A stretch of 64,000 bases of DNA from JACCTU01 sp963700495 (GTDB lineage Bacteria; Actinomycetota; Thermoleophilia; Gaiellales; Gaiellaceae). Below are positions 26,824-37,388 of this stretch, one piece after another; position 1 is the stretch's first letter; each line of letters opens with the position of its first letter. The notes under the pieces are model-generated. The model worked only from the letters and a program-made list of their open reading frames with translations. It was not told where the DNA came from and searched no databases. A program made the position numbers and the translations under genes. The stretch is from the NCBI GenBank assembly GCA_963700495.1, contig CAVOXT010000001.1:992001-1056000 (forward strand), written 5' to 3'.

Positions 26824-27806
26824 ATGATCGAGAGGCGCAAGCTGGGATCGCAGGGTCTCGAGGTCTCCGCGCAGGGACTCGGCTGCATGGGGATGTCCGA
26901 GTTCTACGGCGAGACCGACGAGGCCGAATCGATCGCGGCGATCCAACGCGCGCTCGAGCTCGGGGTCACCCTGCTCGACACCGCCGACATGTATGGCATC
27001 GGTGAGAACGAGCGGCTCGTCGGGCGTGCAATCGCCGGCAGGCGAGACGACGTCGAGCTCGCGACGAAGTTCGGCAGCGTGCGCCACGCGGACGGGTCGT
27101 TCGGCGGGCTCGACGGCTCGCCCGAGTACGTGAAGGCGGCGTGTGACGCGTCACTCGAACGGCTCGGCGTCGACGTGATCGACCTCTACTACCAGCACCG
27201 TGTCGACCTCGACGTGCCGATCGAGGAGACAGTCGGCGCGATGGCCGAGCTCGTCGCGGCTGGCAAGGTGCGCCACCTCGGGCTCTCCGAGGCTGGCCCC
27301 GAGACCATCCGTCGTGCGCACGCGGTGCATCCGATCACGGCGTTGCAGACGGAGTACTCGCTCTGGTCGCGTGACGCCGAGCAGGAGATCCTGCCGACGG
27401 TGCGCGAGCTCGGGATCGGCTTCGTCGCGTACAGCCCGCTCGGCCGCGGGTTTCTCACCGGCTCGTTTCGCTCGGCCTCTGACTTCGAGGAGGAGGACTG
27501 GCGCCGGACGATGCCGCGCTTCTCCGAGGAGAACCTCGAGCAGAACGTGCGTCTCGTCGACGAGGTGACGAAGCTCGCCGCGGCAAAGGGCGTCACTCCT
27601 GCGCAGCTGGCGCTCGCGTGGGTCCACTCGCGGGGGACGACGTCGTGCCGATCCCCGGCACGAAGCGTCGCCGCTACCTCGAGGAGAACGTCGTTGCGCT
27701 CGAGCTCCACCTGACCGAGGAGGAGCAGCGGCGCCTCACCGAGGCGTTCCCGGCGGGAGTGGCGCAGGGCGACCGCTACGCCAACATGTCGACGATCAAC
27801 CGGTAG
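26824..27806 (+). CDS. Aldo/keto reductase (frame broken near 27645)
   Basis: An NADPH-dependent (alpha/beta)8-barrel oxidoreductase related to the AKR13/YajO group. The catalytic tetrad can be placed: Asp and Tyr in LLDTADMYG, Lys in LATKFG and His in YYQHRVD. Near 27645, within a run of Gs, one base appears to be missing; the other frame gives the expected VVPIPGTKRRRYLEEN cofactor motif and a stop at 27806. The ATG at 26824 matches the family start (MIERRKLGSQGLEVS). GTGs at 26800 and 26815 are less likely. The substrate is unknown. Confidence 0.88.
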
Positions 27807-27812
27807 GCGCGC

Positions 27813-28793
27813 TCACGACACCGCCGCGAGCTGCCCGCACGCGGCGTCGATGTCGCGACCGCGGGTGAGCCGAACGGTCGCCGGCACGCGTGCGCGGTCG
27901 AGCACGGTCTTGAACGCGTCGATCGCTCTCCTCGACGAGCCCTCGTACATGCCCGTCGGGTTGTAGGGGATCAGGTTGACCTTGAAGACGCCGGGGTCGA
28001 GCAGGGACGCGAGCTCACGTGCCTGCTCGACGCGGTCGTTCACGCCGGCGAGCATCACGTACTCGACGAAGACCTTGCGCCGCCGGAGACGGTGATAGCG
28101 CTCGCACTCGGCGACGACGTCCGCGAGCGGGTAGCGGTCGTTGACCGGCATGATCGTCGAGCGCAGCGCCGGATCGGCCGCGTGCAGCGACAACGCCAGG
28201 CGAATCGGCTCTTCGACCTCGTCCACGAACCGTGTCAGGCCGGGCAGCCAGCCGACCGTCGAGATCGTCGTCCGGCGGTGCGTGATCCCGAGATCGGGCA
28301 GCCGGCGCGCGGAGGTAACCACGTCGTCGAGGTTGAGCATCGGCTCGCCCATGCCCATGAACACGCAGTGGTCGAGGGTCTCGAGCCGGCGAAAGTGGAG
28401 TGCCTGGTCGAGGATCTCCCAGGCTGTCAGGTTGCGGCGGAACCGCATCGCGCCCGTCGCGCAGAACGTGCACGTGAGCGGGCAGCCCGACTGCGACGAG
28501 ACGCAGATCGAGCGCCGGCCGTCTCGGTAGCGCATCAGAACCGCCTCCACCGGATGGCCGTCATGCGTGTGGAAGAGCGTCTTGACCGTGCGGTCCCGCG
28601 ACTCGACCTCTCGAACGACCGTCAGCGTCGAGAGCGGCACGGCGCCGTCGAGCTCGCGCCGGAGCGCCGCCGGGAGGTCCGTCATCTCGGCGTAGCCGCG
28701 CGCGCCGCGGGCGAGCCATGCCCAGACCTGGTTCGCCCGGAATCGTGGCTCGCCCCGCGCTCGCAACTCGTCTTCGAGCAGGGCGAAATCCAT
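27813..28793 (-). CDS. rlmN: Dual-specificity 23S rRNA/tRNA adenine-C2 methyltransferase RlmN
   Basis: RlmN is a radical SAM enzyme that methylates A2503 of 23S rRNA and A37 of some tRNAs. The 326-residue protein carries the CxxxCxxC cluster motif (SGCPLTCTFCATG), the GMGEPMLNLD region, SLHAADPALR and the late IPYNPTG motif. The C-terminal Cys (DAACGQL) forms the second catalytic thiol. It is convergent with the aldo/keto reductase, with six bases between stops. The frame is intact. Confidence 0.96.
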   Translation of the reverse strand: MDFALLEDELRARGEPRFRANQVWAWLARGARGYAEMTDLPAALRRELDGAVPLSTLTVVREVESRDRTVKTLFHTHDGHPVEAVLMRYRDGRRSICVSSQSGCPLTCTFCATGAMRFRRNLTAWEILDQALHFRRLETLDHCVFMGMGEPMLNLDDVVTSARRLPDLGITHRRTTISTVGWLPGLTRFVDEVEEPIRLALSLHAADPALRSTIMPVNDRYPLADVVAECERYHRLRRRKVFVEYVMLAGVNDRVEQARELASLLDPGVFKVNLIPYNPTGMYEGSSRRAIDAFKTVLDRARVPATVRLTRGRDIDAACGQLAAVS

Positions 28794-28814
28794 CGCCCCG
28801 CCACCGTAGCTCGC

Positions 28815-29024
28815 CTACAGCACGTCCAGCTCGTCCGAGTCCGGCTCCGTGCCGCGCCGACGGCGCACGACGTACACCGTCGCGACGAGCAGGCACGCGG
28901 CCAGGAGCGGCAGCGGGCTCAGCCACGCGACCGTCAGCCAGACGAGACCCAGCGTCGCGACCGCGCTCCACCGCACGAGCGGCTCATGCTCGACGAGCTC
29001 CCACATCTGCTCGATTCGTTCCAT
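28815..29024 (-). CDS. Small two-helix membrane protein
   Basis: A 69-residue protein with a charged N-terminus (MERIEQMWELVEHEPLVRW) and two hydrophobic segments (SAVATLGLVWLTVAWLS and LPLLAACLLVATVYVV), then an Arg-rich turn and acidic tail. The ATG at 29024 has a strong AGGAGGGAG site six bases upstream, which favours it over the GTG/ATG at 29048. It lies 21 bases upstream of rlmN on the same strand and is likely cotranscribed. I do not recognise the family. Confidence 0.7.
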   Translation of the reverse strand: MERIEQMWELVEHEPLVRWSAVATLGLVWLTVAWLSPLPLLAACLLVATVYVVRRRRGTEPDSDELDVL

Positions 29025-29106
29025 TTGCTCCCTCCTCGCGCTGTCCATCGGCGGTCGCGAGTCCGGCGTCCATCCCTAGTTCGGGCGACGGTGAGATCAT
29101 CCGGCC

Positions 29107-29920
29107 ATGCCGCCGGAGCCTCAGACGTGGCATTACGGCCTCGTCGCCCGGTGGTGGGCCGAGTTCAACGAGGGCGGCCCCGAGATCGACTACTTCCGGG
29201 CGTTCATCGAGCGGGGCGGGGAGCCCGCGCTGGACGTGGCGTGCGGGACGGGACGCCTGCTCCTCCCCTACCTGCGGGCGGGCCTCGACGTCGACGGCTG
29301 CGACGTCTCGGCGGACATGATCGCGCTCTGCCGGGAGCGAGCCGAGCGCGAGGGGTCTGTCGCCGACGCTCTTCGTGCAGGCGATGCACGAGCTCGACCC
29401 TCCGCGGAAGTACAAGACGATCTTCGTCTGCGGCGGCTTCGGGCTGGGAAGCGACCGGGCGCGAGATGTCGCCGCCGTCGGCCGGTTCTACGAGCACCTC
29501 GAGCCGGGTGGGACCCTGGTCCTCGACAACGAGGTCCCGTATGCGGACGCGGGGCTGTGGCCGCGATGGACCAAGGCGGAGCGGGACGCGCTACCCAGGG
29601 CCTGGGGCTCGAACATCGACCGCCGGCGCGCTTCCGACGGGACCGACCTCGGCCTGCAGTCGAGGGTGCTGGAGCTCGATCCGCTCGAGCAGCGCGTGAC
29701 GATCGAGATCCGCGCGCGGCAGTGGGACGGCGACGAGCTGGTGGCCGAAGAGGAGCACACGCTGAACATGGGCTTGTACTTCAAGTACGAGCTGCTCCAG
29801 CTGCTCGAGCGCGCCGGATTCGTCGACGTCGTCGTCCACGGCGACCACAACGAGCAGGAGGCGACGGCGGACAGCGTCTTCCTGGTCTTCGTCGCGCAGA
29901 AACCGGCCTCGGTAGCGTGA
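29107..29920 (+). CDS. SAM-dependent methyltransferase, class I (frame broken near 29355)
   Basis: The first half carries the SAM-binding motif LDVACGTGRLLLPYL and the acidic loop VDGCDVSADMIALC of the UbiE/methyltransf_25 group. Near 29355 the frame shifts by one base (an extra T in GAGGGGTCTG gives GLSPTLFVQAMHEL). The second half continues (IFVCGGFGLGSD; HLEPGGTLVLDNEVPY) through a beta-rich end to 29920. Its stop overlaps the glucosidase start (GTGA). The substrate is unknown. Confidence 0.82.
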
Positions 29921-31372
29921 CGCGCCACATGTGGTGGCGCGACGCCGTCCTGTACCAGATCTACGTGCGCTCGTTCGCCGACTCGAACGGCGACGGCCAT
30001 CGGCGACCTGCCGGGGATCAGGTCGCGGCTCGACTACCTCGACTGGCTCGGCGTCGACGCGATCTGGCTCACGCCGATCCATCCCTCGCCGAACGAGGAC
30101 TGGGGCTACGACGTCGCCGACTTCTTCGGCGTTCACCCCGACTACGGCACGCTCGACGACCTCGACGCGCTCGTCGCCGACGCCGGCGCGCGCGGGATCA
30201 AGGTGCTGCTCGACCTCGTCCCGAACCACACGTCGAGCGCGCATCCCTGGTTCAGCGACCCCGCGAAGCGCGACTGGTACGTCTGGGCGGACAAGCCGAA
30301 CAACTGGACGTCGGTGTTCGGCGGGTCGGCCTGGACGCTCGACGAGCGGGTCGGGAAGTACTACCTGCACAACTTCCTGCCGGAGCAGCCCGACCTGAAC
30401 TGGTGGAACGACGAGGTGCGGGCCGAGTTCGACCGCATCCTGCGCTTCTGGTTCGACCGCGGAGTGGCGGGTTTTCGGATCGACGTCGCGCACGCGCTCG
30501 TCAAGGACGCCGAGCTCCGCGACGATGCGGACCCGAAGGAGCGGCGGATGGCGATGCACCAGCGGGGCGTGCACGAGATCTACCGCCGCTGGCGCGAGCT
30601 CGCGCGGGCGTACGACCCTGAGCGCCTGCTGCTGGGCGAGACCTGGGTGGCCGACCTCGACGACCTCGCGCGCTACTACGGCAACGACGACGAGCTCCAG
30701 CTCGCGATGAACTTCCGTTTCGTCGAGGCGGATCTCGACGCGGCCGAGCTGCGGGACGTGGTCGAGCGCAGCATCGCCGCGTACCCCGAGGACGCGTGGC
30801 CCGTGTGGTGCGGCTCGAACCACGACGTCGTCCGCTTTCCGACGCGCTGGTGCGCCGGCGACGAGGCGAAGATCCGCTGCGCGCTCCTCGTCCTGCTCGG
30901 CATCCGCGGGACGCCGATCCTCTACTACGGCGACGAGCTCGGGATGGAGCAGGTCGCGATCCCGAAGCGCGAGCAGCTCGACCGGGCGCACAGCCGAGAC
31001 GGCGCGCGCACACCGATGCCCTGGGTTCCGACTGCCGACCACGACTGGTGGATCCGGCACGGCGACCTGACGCGGAACGTCGACCAGATGCAGGCCGACC
31101 CGACCTCGACGCTCTGGTTCACGAAACGCCTGCTCGAGCTCCGTCGCGACCTGCCGCCGGGGATGACCTCCCTCGACGCGGCCGACGGCGTCTGGGCCTG
31201 GCGCCGAGGCGAGTCCGCCGTCGTCGCGGTGAACCTGAGCGGGCGCAAGGCGACGGTCGGCAACGTTCAGGGCGCGATCCGGCTCGACACCAGGGGAGCG
31301 CGCGAGGGTGAGGACGTCGGCGGCCGGCTGAGCCTCGCCCCGTGGGAGGGCGCAGTCGTTCTTCCCGTCTGA
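29917..31372 (+). CDS. GH13 alpha-glucosidase / oligosaccharide hydrolase (frame broken near 29999)
   Basis: A cytoplasmic alpha-amylase-family (beta/alpha)8-barrel enzyme. The start WWRDAVLYQIYVRSFADSNGDG is typical of oligo-1,6-glucosidase/alpha-glucosidase groups. A one-base shift near 29999 restores GIGDLPGIRSRLDYLDWLGV. Catalytic residues are present: nucleophile Asp in GFRIDVAHAL, acid Glu in LLLGETWV and the transition-state Asp in GSNHDVVRF. No signal peptide is seen, consistent with cleavage of imported oligosaccharides by the ABC importer encoded next. The GTG at 29917 overlaps the methyltransferase stop; an ATG at 29929 is an alternative. Confidence 0.9.
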
Positions 31373-31388
31373 GGCGGATGTCGGCGGT

Positions 31389-31417
31389 TTGCCAACTATT
31401 GAACGTTCCGTTAACGT
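31389..31417 (+). promoter_or_regulatory. Promoter of the sugar ABC importer
   Basis: TTGCCA (31389-31394), a 17-base spacer and TAACGT (31412-31417) form a plausible housekeeping promoter 48 bases upstream of the binding-protein gene. AACGTT and the palindrome CGTTAACG overlap the -10 side, where a LacI-type repressor could bind. No regulator gene lies close by. Confidence 0.5.
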
Positions 31418-31464
31418 CGGACCCGGAGGAGCACTCTGGGTCAACACGTGGGAAGGGGTTGAAG

Positions 31465-32727
31465 ATGAAGCATCATGCTTGGAGGAGGACGACCCTCCTT
31501 CTAACGCTCGCCGCGTCGCTGCTTGTCGCAGCGGTAACCGCGGCCACGAGCCCTGGAAAGACGGCGCCGGACTCGACAGCCGCGCAGGGGGTCACTGGGT
31601 CGATCACGCTCGCCGGCTGGACGTCGGGAGGCAGCACGGAGGGCGTGCTGTTGAAGCAAGTCCTGGCCGGTTTCAAGAAGAAGTACCCGAGGATTAACGT
31701 CACGTACACGGCGCTCGATCCGTACCAGCAGAACATGCTGGCGCAGTTCGCGGCGCGCAGGCCGCCCGACGTGTTCTATGTCGACTCGAACGACTTCCCC
31801 GATTGGGCGAAGCAGGGTCTACTGGAGCCGCTGGACAGCTACATCGCGAAGTACAAGTTCAGCACGTCGCCGTTCTTCCCGCGCCTGCTGAACGCGTTCA
31901 AGTACAAGGGGAGGACCTACGGGTTCCCGAAGGGCTTCTCGCCGTTGTCGATGGAGATCAACACTGCGATGCTCGCGCAGTTCGGCGGGAAGGCGCCCAC
32001 CACGTGGGCCCAGCTTCGCACGCTCGCGCTGCGGATGAAGGCCGCGAACGTGCCGGCGGGCGGGCGTCCGATCTGCTTCCAGCCCGAGTGGGCTCGGCTG
32101 CTTGCGTTCGTGTACCAGAACAACGGATCGTTCCTGAACGCGAGCAAGACGAGGGCGACCGTGGTCACGCCGGCCGTCCGTGACGCGGTCAACTTCTACG
32201 TCGGCATGATCAACAGCGGCCTCGCCGGGACGCAGCAGCAGCTCGGCACGGGCTGGTGCGGAGAGGCGCTCGGGAAGGAGAAGGCGGCGATCACGTTCGA
32301 GGGTAACTGGATCATGCCGTTCATGGCAGAGCAGTTCCCGAACGTGAAGTACAGGGTCTACCGCATGGTCAAGAACAAGCAGCGGGCGACTCTGAGCTTC
32401 ACCGTCTCGTACTCGATCGCGAAGGCCTCGAAGAACAAGGCGGCCGCATGGACGCTCCTCACGTACCTGACCGGGAGGCCGGGAATGGCGACGTGGACGT
32501 CCAAGGGGCTCGAGTTGCCGTCGCGCAAGGACGTCAAGATGCGTGTCGCGGGCCGGACCGCGTACATCCAGGACGCAGCGGTCGGGCGCGCTTGGCAATT
32601 CGCGCCGGGGTTCTCGAAGGTGATGACGATCGCGAACAACGAGCTGACCGCCGTGGTCGAGGGGAAGCAGACGGTCAACGGCATGCTGGTGAAGATCCAG
32701 GAAGCCGCGAACGACGCGCTCGGGTAG
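31465..32727 (+). CDS. Sugar ABC transporter substrate-binding protein
   Basis: A 420-residue extracytoplasmic solute receptor of the family 1 (MalE/UgpB-like) type. A signal sequence (TTLLLTLAASLLVAAVTAA) precedes the mature domain, whose typical start is ITLAGWTSGGSTEGVLLKQ, followed by YQQNMLAQFAARRPPDVFYV and later FEGNWIMPFM and SYSIAKASKNKAAAW. No lipobox Cys is obvious, so anchoring is unclear. The ATG at 31465 follows an AAGGGG site. It heads the importer operon; an adjacent GH13 gene suggests an alpha-glucoside or maltooligosaccharide substrate. Confidence 0.92.
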   Translation: MKHHAWRRTTLLLTLAASLLVAAVTAATSPGKTAPDSTAAQGVTGSITLAGWTSGGSTEGVLLKQVLAGFKKKYPRINVTYTALDPYQQNMLAQFAARRPPDVFYVDSNDFPDWAKQGLLEPLDSYIAKYKFSTSPFFPRLLNAFKYKGRTYGFPKGFSPLSMEINTAMLAQFGGKAPTTWAQLRTLALRMKAANVPAGGRPICFQPEWARLLAFVYQNNGSFLNASKTRATVVTPAVRDAVNFYVGMINSGLAGTQQQLGTGWCGEALGKEKAAITFEGNWIMPFMAEQFPNVKYRVYRMVKNKQRATLSFTVSYSIAKASKNKAAAWTLLTYLTGRPGMATWTSKGLELPSRKDVKMRVAGRTAYIQDAAVGRAWQFAPGFSKVMTIANNELTAVVEGKQTVNGMLVKIQEAANDALG

Positions 32728-32743
32728 GAGCGAAGAAACGAAC

Positions 32744-32771
32744 GGCAGAGGCTCCTTCGGGAGCCTCTGCC
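32744..32771 (+). terminator. Intercistronic hairpin (attenuator) after the binding-protein gene
   Basis: A perfect 12-bp stem (GGCAGAGGCTCC/GGAGCCTCTGCC) is closed by the very stable UUCG tetraloop. There is no T-run, and it lies 16 bases after the stop and 19 bases before the permease start. Such hairpins in sugar ABC operons protect the upstream mRNA and lower downstream expression, giving excess binding protein. Confidence 0.75.
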
Positions 32772-32790
32772 AAATTCCGGGAAGGGTTCG

Positions 32791-33696
32791 ATGGCAGTCG
32801 CCGCGGTGCGCAGAAGACGGTTCGAGTCGCTCGCGAACGCCAAGCTGCGCGAGGCGATGGTCGGCTACGCGTTCGTCATCTTGCCGCTCGGGTTCTTCTT
32901 CCTGTTCTTCGTCTTCCCGATGGTCTACGCGTTCTACATCTCGCGCTACGACTGGGGCGTGCTCGGGAAGATCGAGTTTCTCGGCTTCCAGAACTACCGC
33001 GATCTCTACCATGACGAACTCTTCCGCAGAGCGCTGCGGAACATCCTCGTCTACACCGTCGTGGTCGTGCCGGGGCAGATGGCGCTCGGACTCACCGCCG
33101 CCGTAATCGTGAACCAGAAGATCCGAGGCAGGCCGTTCTTCCGCGCCGCGTTCTACTTCCCGTCGCTCGCCTCTTCCGCGGCGATCGCGGCGATCTTCAT
33201 CTACCTCCTGAACGCGAATGGGCTCGTCAACGCGATTCTCGGGACGAACATCGCGTTCTTTGCCGATTCCGACACCGCGCTGCCGTCGATCATGGGCATG
33301 AACATCTGGACGACGTCGGGGACGATCATGCTCTTCTACCTTGCGTCGCTTCAGTCGATTCCGGTGGACGTCTACGAGGCGGCTGCGATCGATGCGTCGG
33401 GACCGTGGCGGACGTTCTGGAAGATCACCTTCCCGCTGCTCAAGCCCGGACACTTCTTCGTCCTGGTCGTGTCGATCATCGGCTGCCTGAAGGTGTTCGA
33501 CCAGATGTACATCGTGTCGGGCGGCACCGGAGGCCCGAACTACTCCACGTTGTCGGTCGTGCTCTACATGTACCAGACGGCGATCAGCGACCTGAAGTGG
33601 GGATACGCGGCGACGATCGGCGTCGCTCTGTTCCTGATGATCTTCGTCTTCACGCTGATTCAGCGGTTGCTCTTCGGCCGCGCCGAGGTCTCGTGA
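32791..33696 (+). CDS. Sugar ABC transporter permease (MalF/UgpA-like)
   Basis: A 301-residue permease with six predicted membrane helices, beginning with the strongly hydrophobic AFVILPLGFFFLFFVFPMVYAFYIS. The cytoplasmic coupling loop EAAAIDASGPWRTFWKITFPLLKP, with the EAAxxDGA-type motif, contacts the ATPase. It forms a heterodimer with the next permease. Its stop shares bases with the start of the second permease (TGATG), so the two are coupled. Confidence 0.93.
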   Translation: MAVAAVRRRRFESLANAKLREAMVGYAFVILPLGFFFLFFVFPMVYAFYISRYDWGVLGKIEFLGFQNYRDLYHDELFRRALRNILVYTVVVVPGQMALGLTAAVIVNQKIRGRPFFRAAFYFPSLASSAAIAAIFIYLLNANGLVNAILGTNIAFFADSDTALPSIMGMNIWTTSGTIMLFYLASLQSIPVDVYEAAAIDASGPWRTFWKITFPLLKPGHFFVLVVSIIGCLKVFDQMYIVSGGTGGPNYSTLSVVLYMYQTAISDLKWGYAATIGVALFLMIFVFTLIQRLLFGRAEVS

Positions 33697-34658
33697 TGGC
33701 CGTCGACAAGGGGACCGCACCGTACGTCGCCATCGACCGGCTCGCACGCGGCGAGGACCCTGCCGCCGGCGCTCCGGTGGAGATTCCGGGGCGCGGAGCC
33801 GGCTACAGGGCCTCGAGGATCCTGGTCTACACGCTGCTCATCGCCCTCTCGCTCCTGTACTTCACCCCGTTCATCTGGAGCGTCTCCACGTCGCTGAAGA
33901 CGATCCCGGAGAGCGTCCAGGGATTCGACCTGATTCCGAACCATCCAACGCTCAGTGCGTACCGCGAGGTGCTGACGACCTTCAACTTCGCCCGCTACGC
34001 GGCGAACAGCGCGTTCGTCGCGACGTCGATCACGATCCTGAACCTGTTCCTCTGCTCGCTCGGCGGCTACGCGTTCGCACGGCTGCGCTTTCCGGGCCGC
34101 GAGGCGCTGTTCATGATCGTGCTCGCCACGCTGATGATTCCCGATCAGCTTCGCTTCGTCCCGGTGTTCCAGATCCTCAGCGACTTCCCGCACACGGCGT
34201 GGAACCTCGACTTCCCGCCGGTGCACTACAACCTGATCTCGACGCGCGAGGGGTACATCCTGATCCAGATGGTTCTGGCGACGAACCTGTTCTTGATGCG
34301 CCAGTACTTCCTCACGATCCCGAAGGATTTCGAGGAGGCGGCCAAGCTCGACGGCGCCGGCTACTTCAAGACCTACTGGCGCGTGATGCTGCCGCTGGCG
34401 GGTCCCGCGCTCGCCGCGGTCGCGATTCTCACGTTCCAGGGGATGTGGAACGACTTCTTCTGGCAGCTCGTGATCTTCCAGGACCCGCGGGTGTACACGA
34501 TCACGGTCGGGCTGACGAGCTTCATCGGCCAGTACAAGACGCTCTGGCCGCAGCTGATGGCGGCGAGCGTGATCGCGATCATTCCGATCACGATTCTCTT
34601 CCTTACGCTCCAGCGCTACTTCGTCGCCGGTGTCACCGCCGCAGGAGTGAAGGGATGA
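33696..34658 (+). CDS. Sugar ABC transporter permease (MalG/UgpE-like)
   Basis: A 320-residue second permease of the importer. The start YTLLIALSLLYFTPFIWSVSTSLKT is characteristic of MalG-type subunits, and the coupling loop EEAAKLDGAGYFKTYWRVMLPLAGP is intact. A longer N-terminal cytoplasmic segment of about 45 residues precedes the first helix. It overlaps the preceding permease (TGATG) and the following membrane protein gene (ATGA). Confidence 0.93.
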   Translation: MAVDKGTAPYVAIDRLARGEDPAAGAPVEIPGRGAGYRASRILVYTLLIALSLLYFTPFIWSVSTSLKTIPESVQGFDLIPNHPTLSAYREVLTTFNFARYAANSAFVATSITILNLFLCSLGGYAFARLRFPGREALFMIVLATLMIPDQLRFVPVFQILSDFPHTAWNLDFPPVHYNLISTREGYILIQMVLATNLFLMRQYFLTIPKDFEEAAKLDGAGYFKTYWRVMLPLAGPALAAVAILTFQGMWNDFFWQLVIFQDPRVYTITVGLTSFIGQYKTLWPQLMAASVIAIIPITILFLTLQRYFVAGVTAAGVKG

Positions 34659-35301
34659 GTGCGGGCGCTTCTCTGCGGTCTGCGCTGCGGGACTTCTACC
34701 AGCAGTCCTGGCGCTTCTTCGTACTCGACTCCGCCCTGTCGGCGTTCGTACTCGCCACGCTCGTTTCCGCACTCTGGTTCACGCCGGCGCTCGGCCTGCT
34801 GCTCCTCGTGGGGCCGCTCGCCGCGGGGCTGATGCACTGCGCGATCACACTGGCGCTGACGGATGAGTTGCGCCTGCGCGACGCAGTGACAGGCGTTCGC
34901 CTGCACTGGCGTCGGGGCTTCGTGCTCGGGCTGCTCGGGCTGGCCGTGGCGGCGTTCGCCGCGTTTGCCGTCCCGTTCTATGCGAGCCTGGGCGGCTGGG
35001 CCTGGCCGCTCGCGGTGGTCGCGCTCTACATCGCCGTGCTGTTCGGAATGCTCCAGCTGCTGCTCTGGCCGCTCGCAATCTTCGAGCTCGACCGTCCGCT
35101 CGCCGAGGTCGCCCGGGATGCGGTCACGGGATTTCTCCGGCGTCCGGCGGCCGGAAGCGCGCTCGCGCTCGCGCTCCTCGCGGTCAACCTCGCCGCCTTG
35201 GCTGCTGCACTCGTTCCGTTCCTGACGCTGACGGTCGGCTATTCGTTCCTCGCCGCCGCGCGCTTCGCGCTTCCCCGTCCCGAGCCAGGAGGCACAACGC
35301 C

Positions 35302-35314
<13 letters not shown>
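34655..35314 (+). CDS. Membrane protein of the sugar importer operon (YesL/DUF624-like)
   Basis: A 219-residue protein with about five to six membrane helices (LDSALSAFVLATLVSALWF, LGLLLLVGPLAAGLMHC, GFVLGLLGLAVAAFAAF, a long helix near 125-150, and one at the end). Size, topology and its place inside an ABC sugar operon resemble the YesL/DUF624 family, known as companions of sugar importers, but I cannot confirm family membership by eye. It overlaps the permease gene by four bases and the ATPase start by 13. Confidence 0.7.
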
Positions 35315-36317
<1,003 letters not shown>

Positions 36318-36344
36318 GGACAGGCTCGTTGGTAGGTTGACGCC

Positions 36345-37388
36345 GTGATCGAGCTTCGCTCCGACACGCTGACCCAGCCGACGCCTGCGATGCGGCAGGC
36401 GATTGCGAACGCCGTCGTCGGCGACGAGCAAAAGCGGGAGGACCCGACCGTGCTCGAGCTCGAGCGGCGGGCGGCGGACCTCCTCGGACAGGAGGAGTCG
36501 GTCTTCCTGCCGACGGCCACGATGGCGAACGCGATCGCCTTGCGGATCCTCACCGAGCGCGGCGACGTGGTGATCGCCGAGGAGCACTCCCACGTCTTCA
36601 TCGCCGAGCAGGGTGGTCCGGCCGTGCACTCGGGCCTCTTCACACGACCGCTGGCGGGCTTCGCAGGCCGTCTGGCGCCGGAGCAGATCCGGGCCGTGAT
36701 CACCGATCCGCGCTCGGGTCATGAGCCGGTCACGAAGCTCGTCTCGCTCGAGAACACGCACAACTCTTCGGGGGGCCGCGTCTGGCCGCTCGACGAGCTC
36801 GACGCGGTCGTCGCGACGTGCCGCGAGCTCGGCCTGAACGTCCACCTCGACGGCGCGCGCGTCCTGAACGCGGCCGTCGCGCTCGGCGTGCGGCCGGCAG
36901 AGATCGGCGGGCCATTTGACACGGTCACGCTCTGCCTCTCGAAGGGCCTCGGCTGCCCGCTCGGCGCCCTGGTGGCGGGGTCTGAGGCGCTGATGGTCAG
37001 GGCGCGCCGCGGGAAGCACCTCTTCGGCGGCGCGATGCGGCAGGCCGGGATCGTCGCGGCCGCAGGCGTGTACGCGCTCGACCACCACGTCGAGCGGATC
37101 GCGGACGACCATGTTCGGGCGCGCAGGCTCGCCGAAGGGCTCGCTGCAGCCGGGCTCGACCTCGACCTCGACGCGGTCGAGACGAACTTCGTCCAGATCG
37201 ACGTCGCGCCGTACGGGCTCACGAAGGCAGAGGCGCTCGCCCGCCTCTGGGAGCTGGGGGTGGGGCTCTCGAGCACCATTCATCCGACGAAGCTCCGCGC
37301 CGTGACGCATCTCGACGTTTCGGACGAGGACATCGAGCGCGCGGTCGAGTTGATCCCGCGCGCGCTCGGCGTGCTTGTCGAAGCCTGA
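36345..37388 (+). CDS. ltaE: Low-specificity L-threonine aldolase
   Basis: This PLP enzyme (fold type I, 347 residues) cleaves L-threonine or allo-threonine to glycine and acetaldehyde. ELRSDTLTQPTPAMRQA at the start, the EQGGPAVHSG region, HLDGARVLNAAVALG and the PLP lysine in CLSKGLGCPLGALV identify the family. It starts at a GTG 27 bases after the ATPase gene. The next gene starts 14 bases inside its 3' end. It could feed glycine to the cleavage system at 22-26 kb. Confidence 0.92.
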   Translation: MIELRSDTLTQPTPAMRQAIANAVVGDEQKREDPTVLELERRAADLLGQEESVFLPTATMANAIALRILTERGDVVIAEEHSHVFIAEQGGPAVHSGLFTRPLAGFAGRLAPEQIRAVITDPRSGHEPVTKLVSLENTHNSSGGRVWPLDELDAVVATCRELGLNVHLDGARVLNAAVALGVRPAEIGGPFDTVTLCLSKGLGCPLGALVAGSEALMVRARRGKHLFGGAMRQAGIVAAAGVYALDHHVERIADDHVRARRLAEGLAAAGLDLDLDAVETNFVQIDVAPYGLTKAEALARLWELGVGLSSTIHPTKLRAVTHLDVSDEDIERAVELIPRALGVLVEA

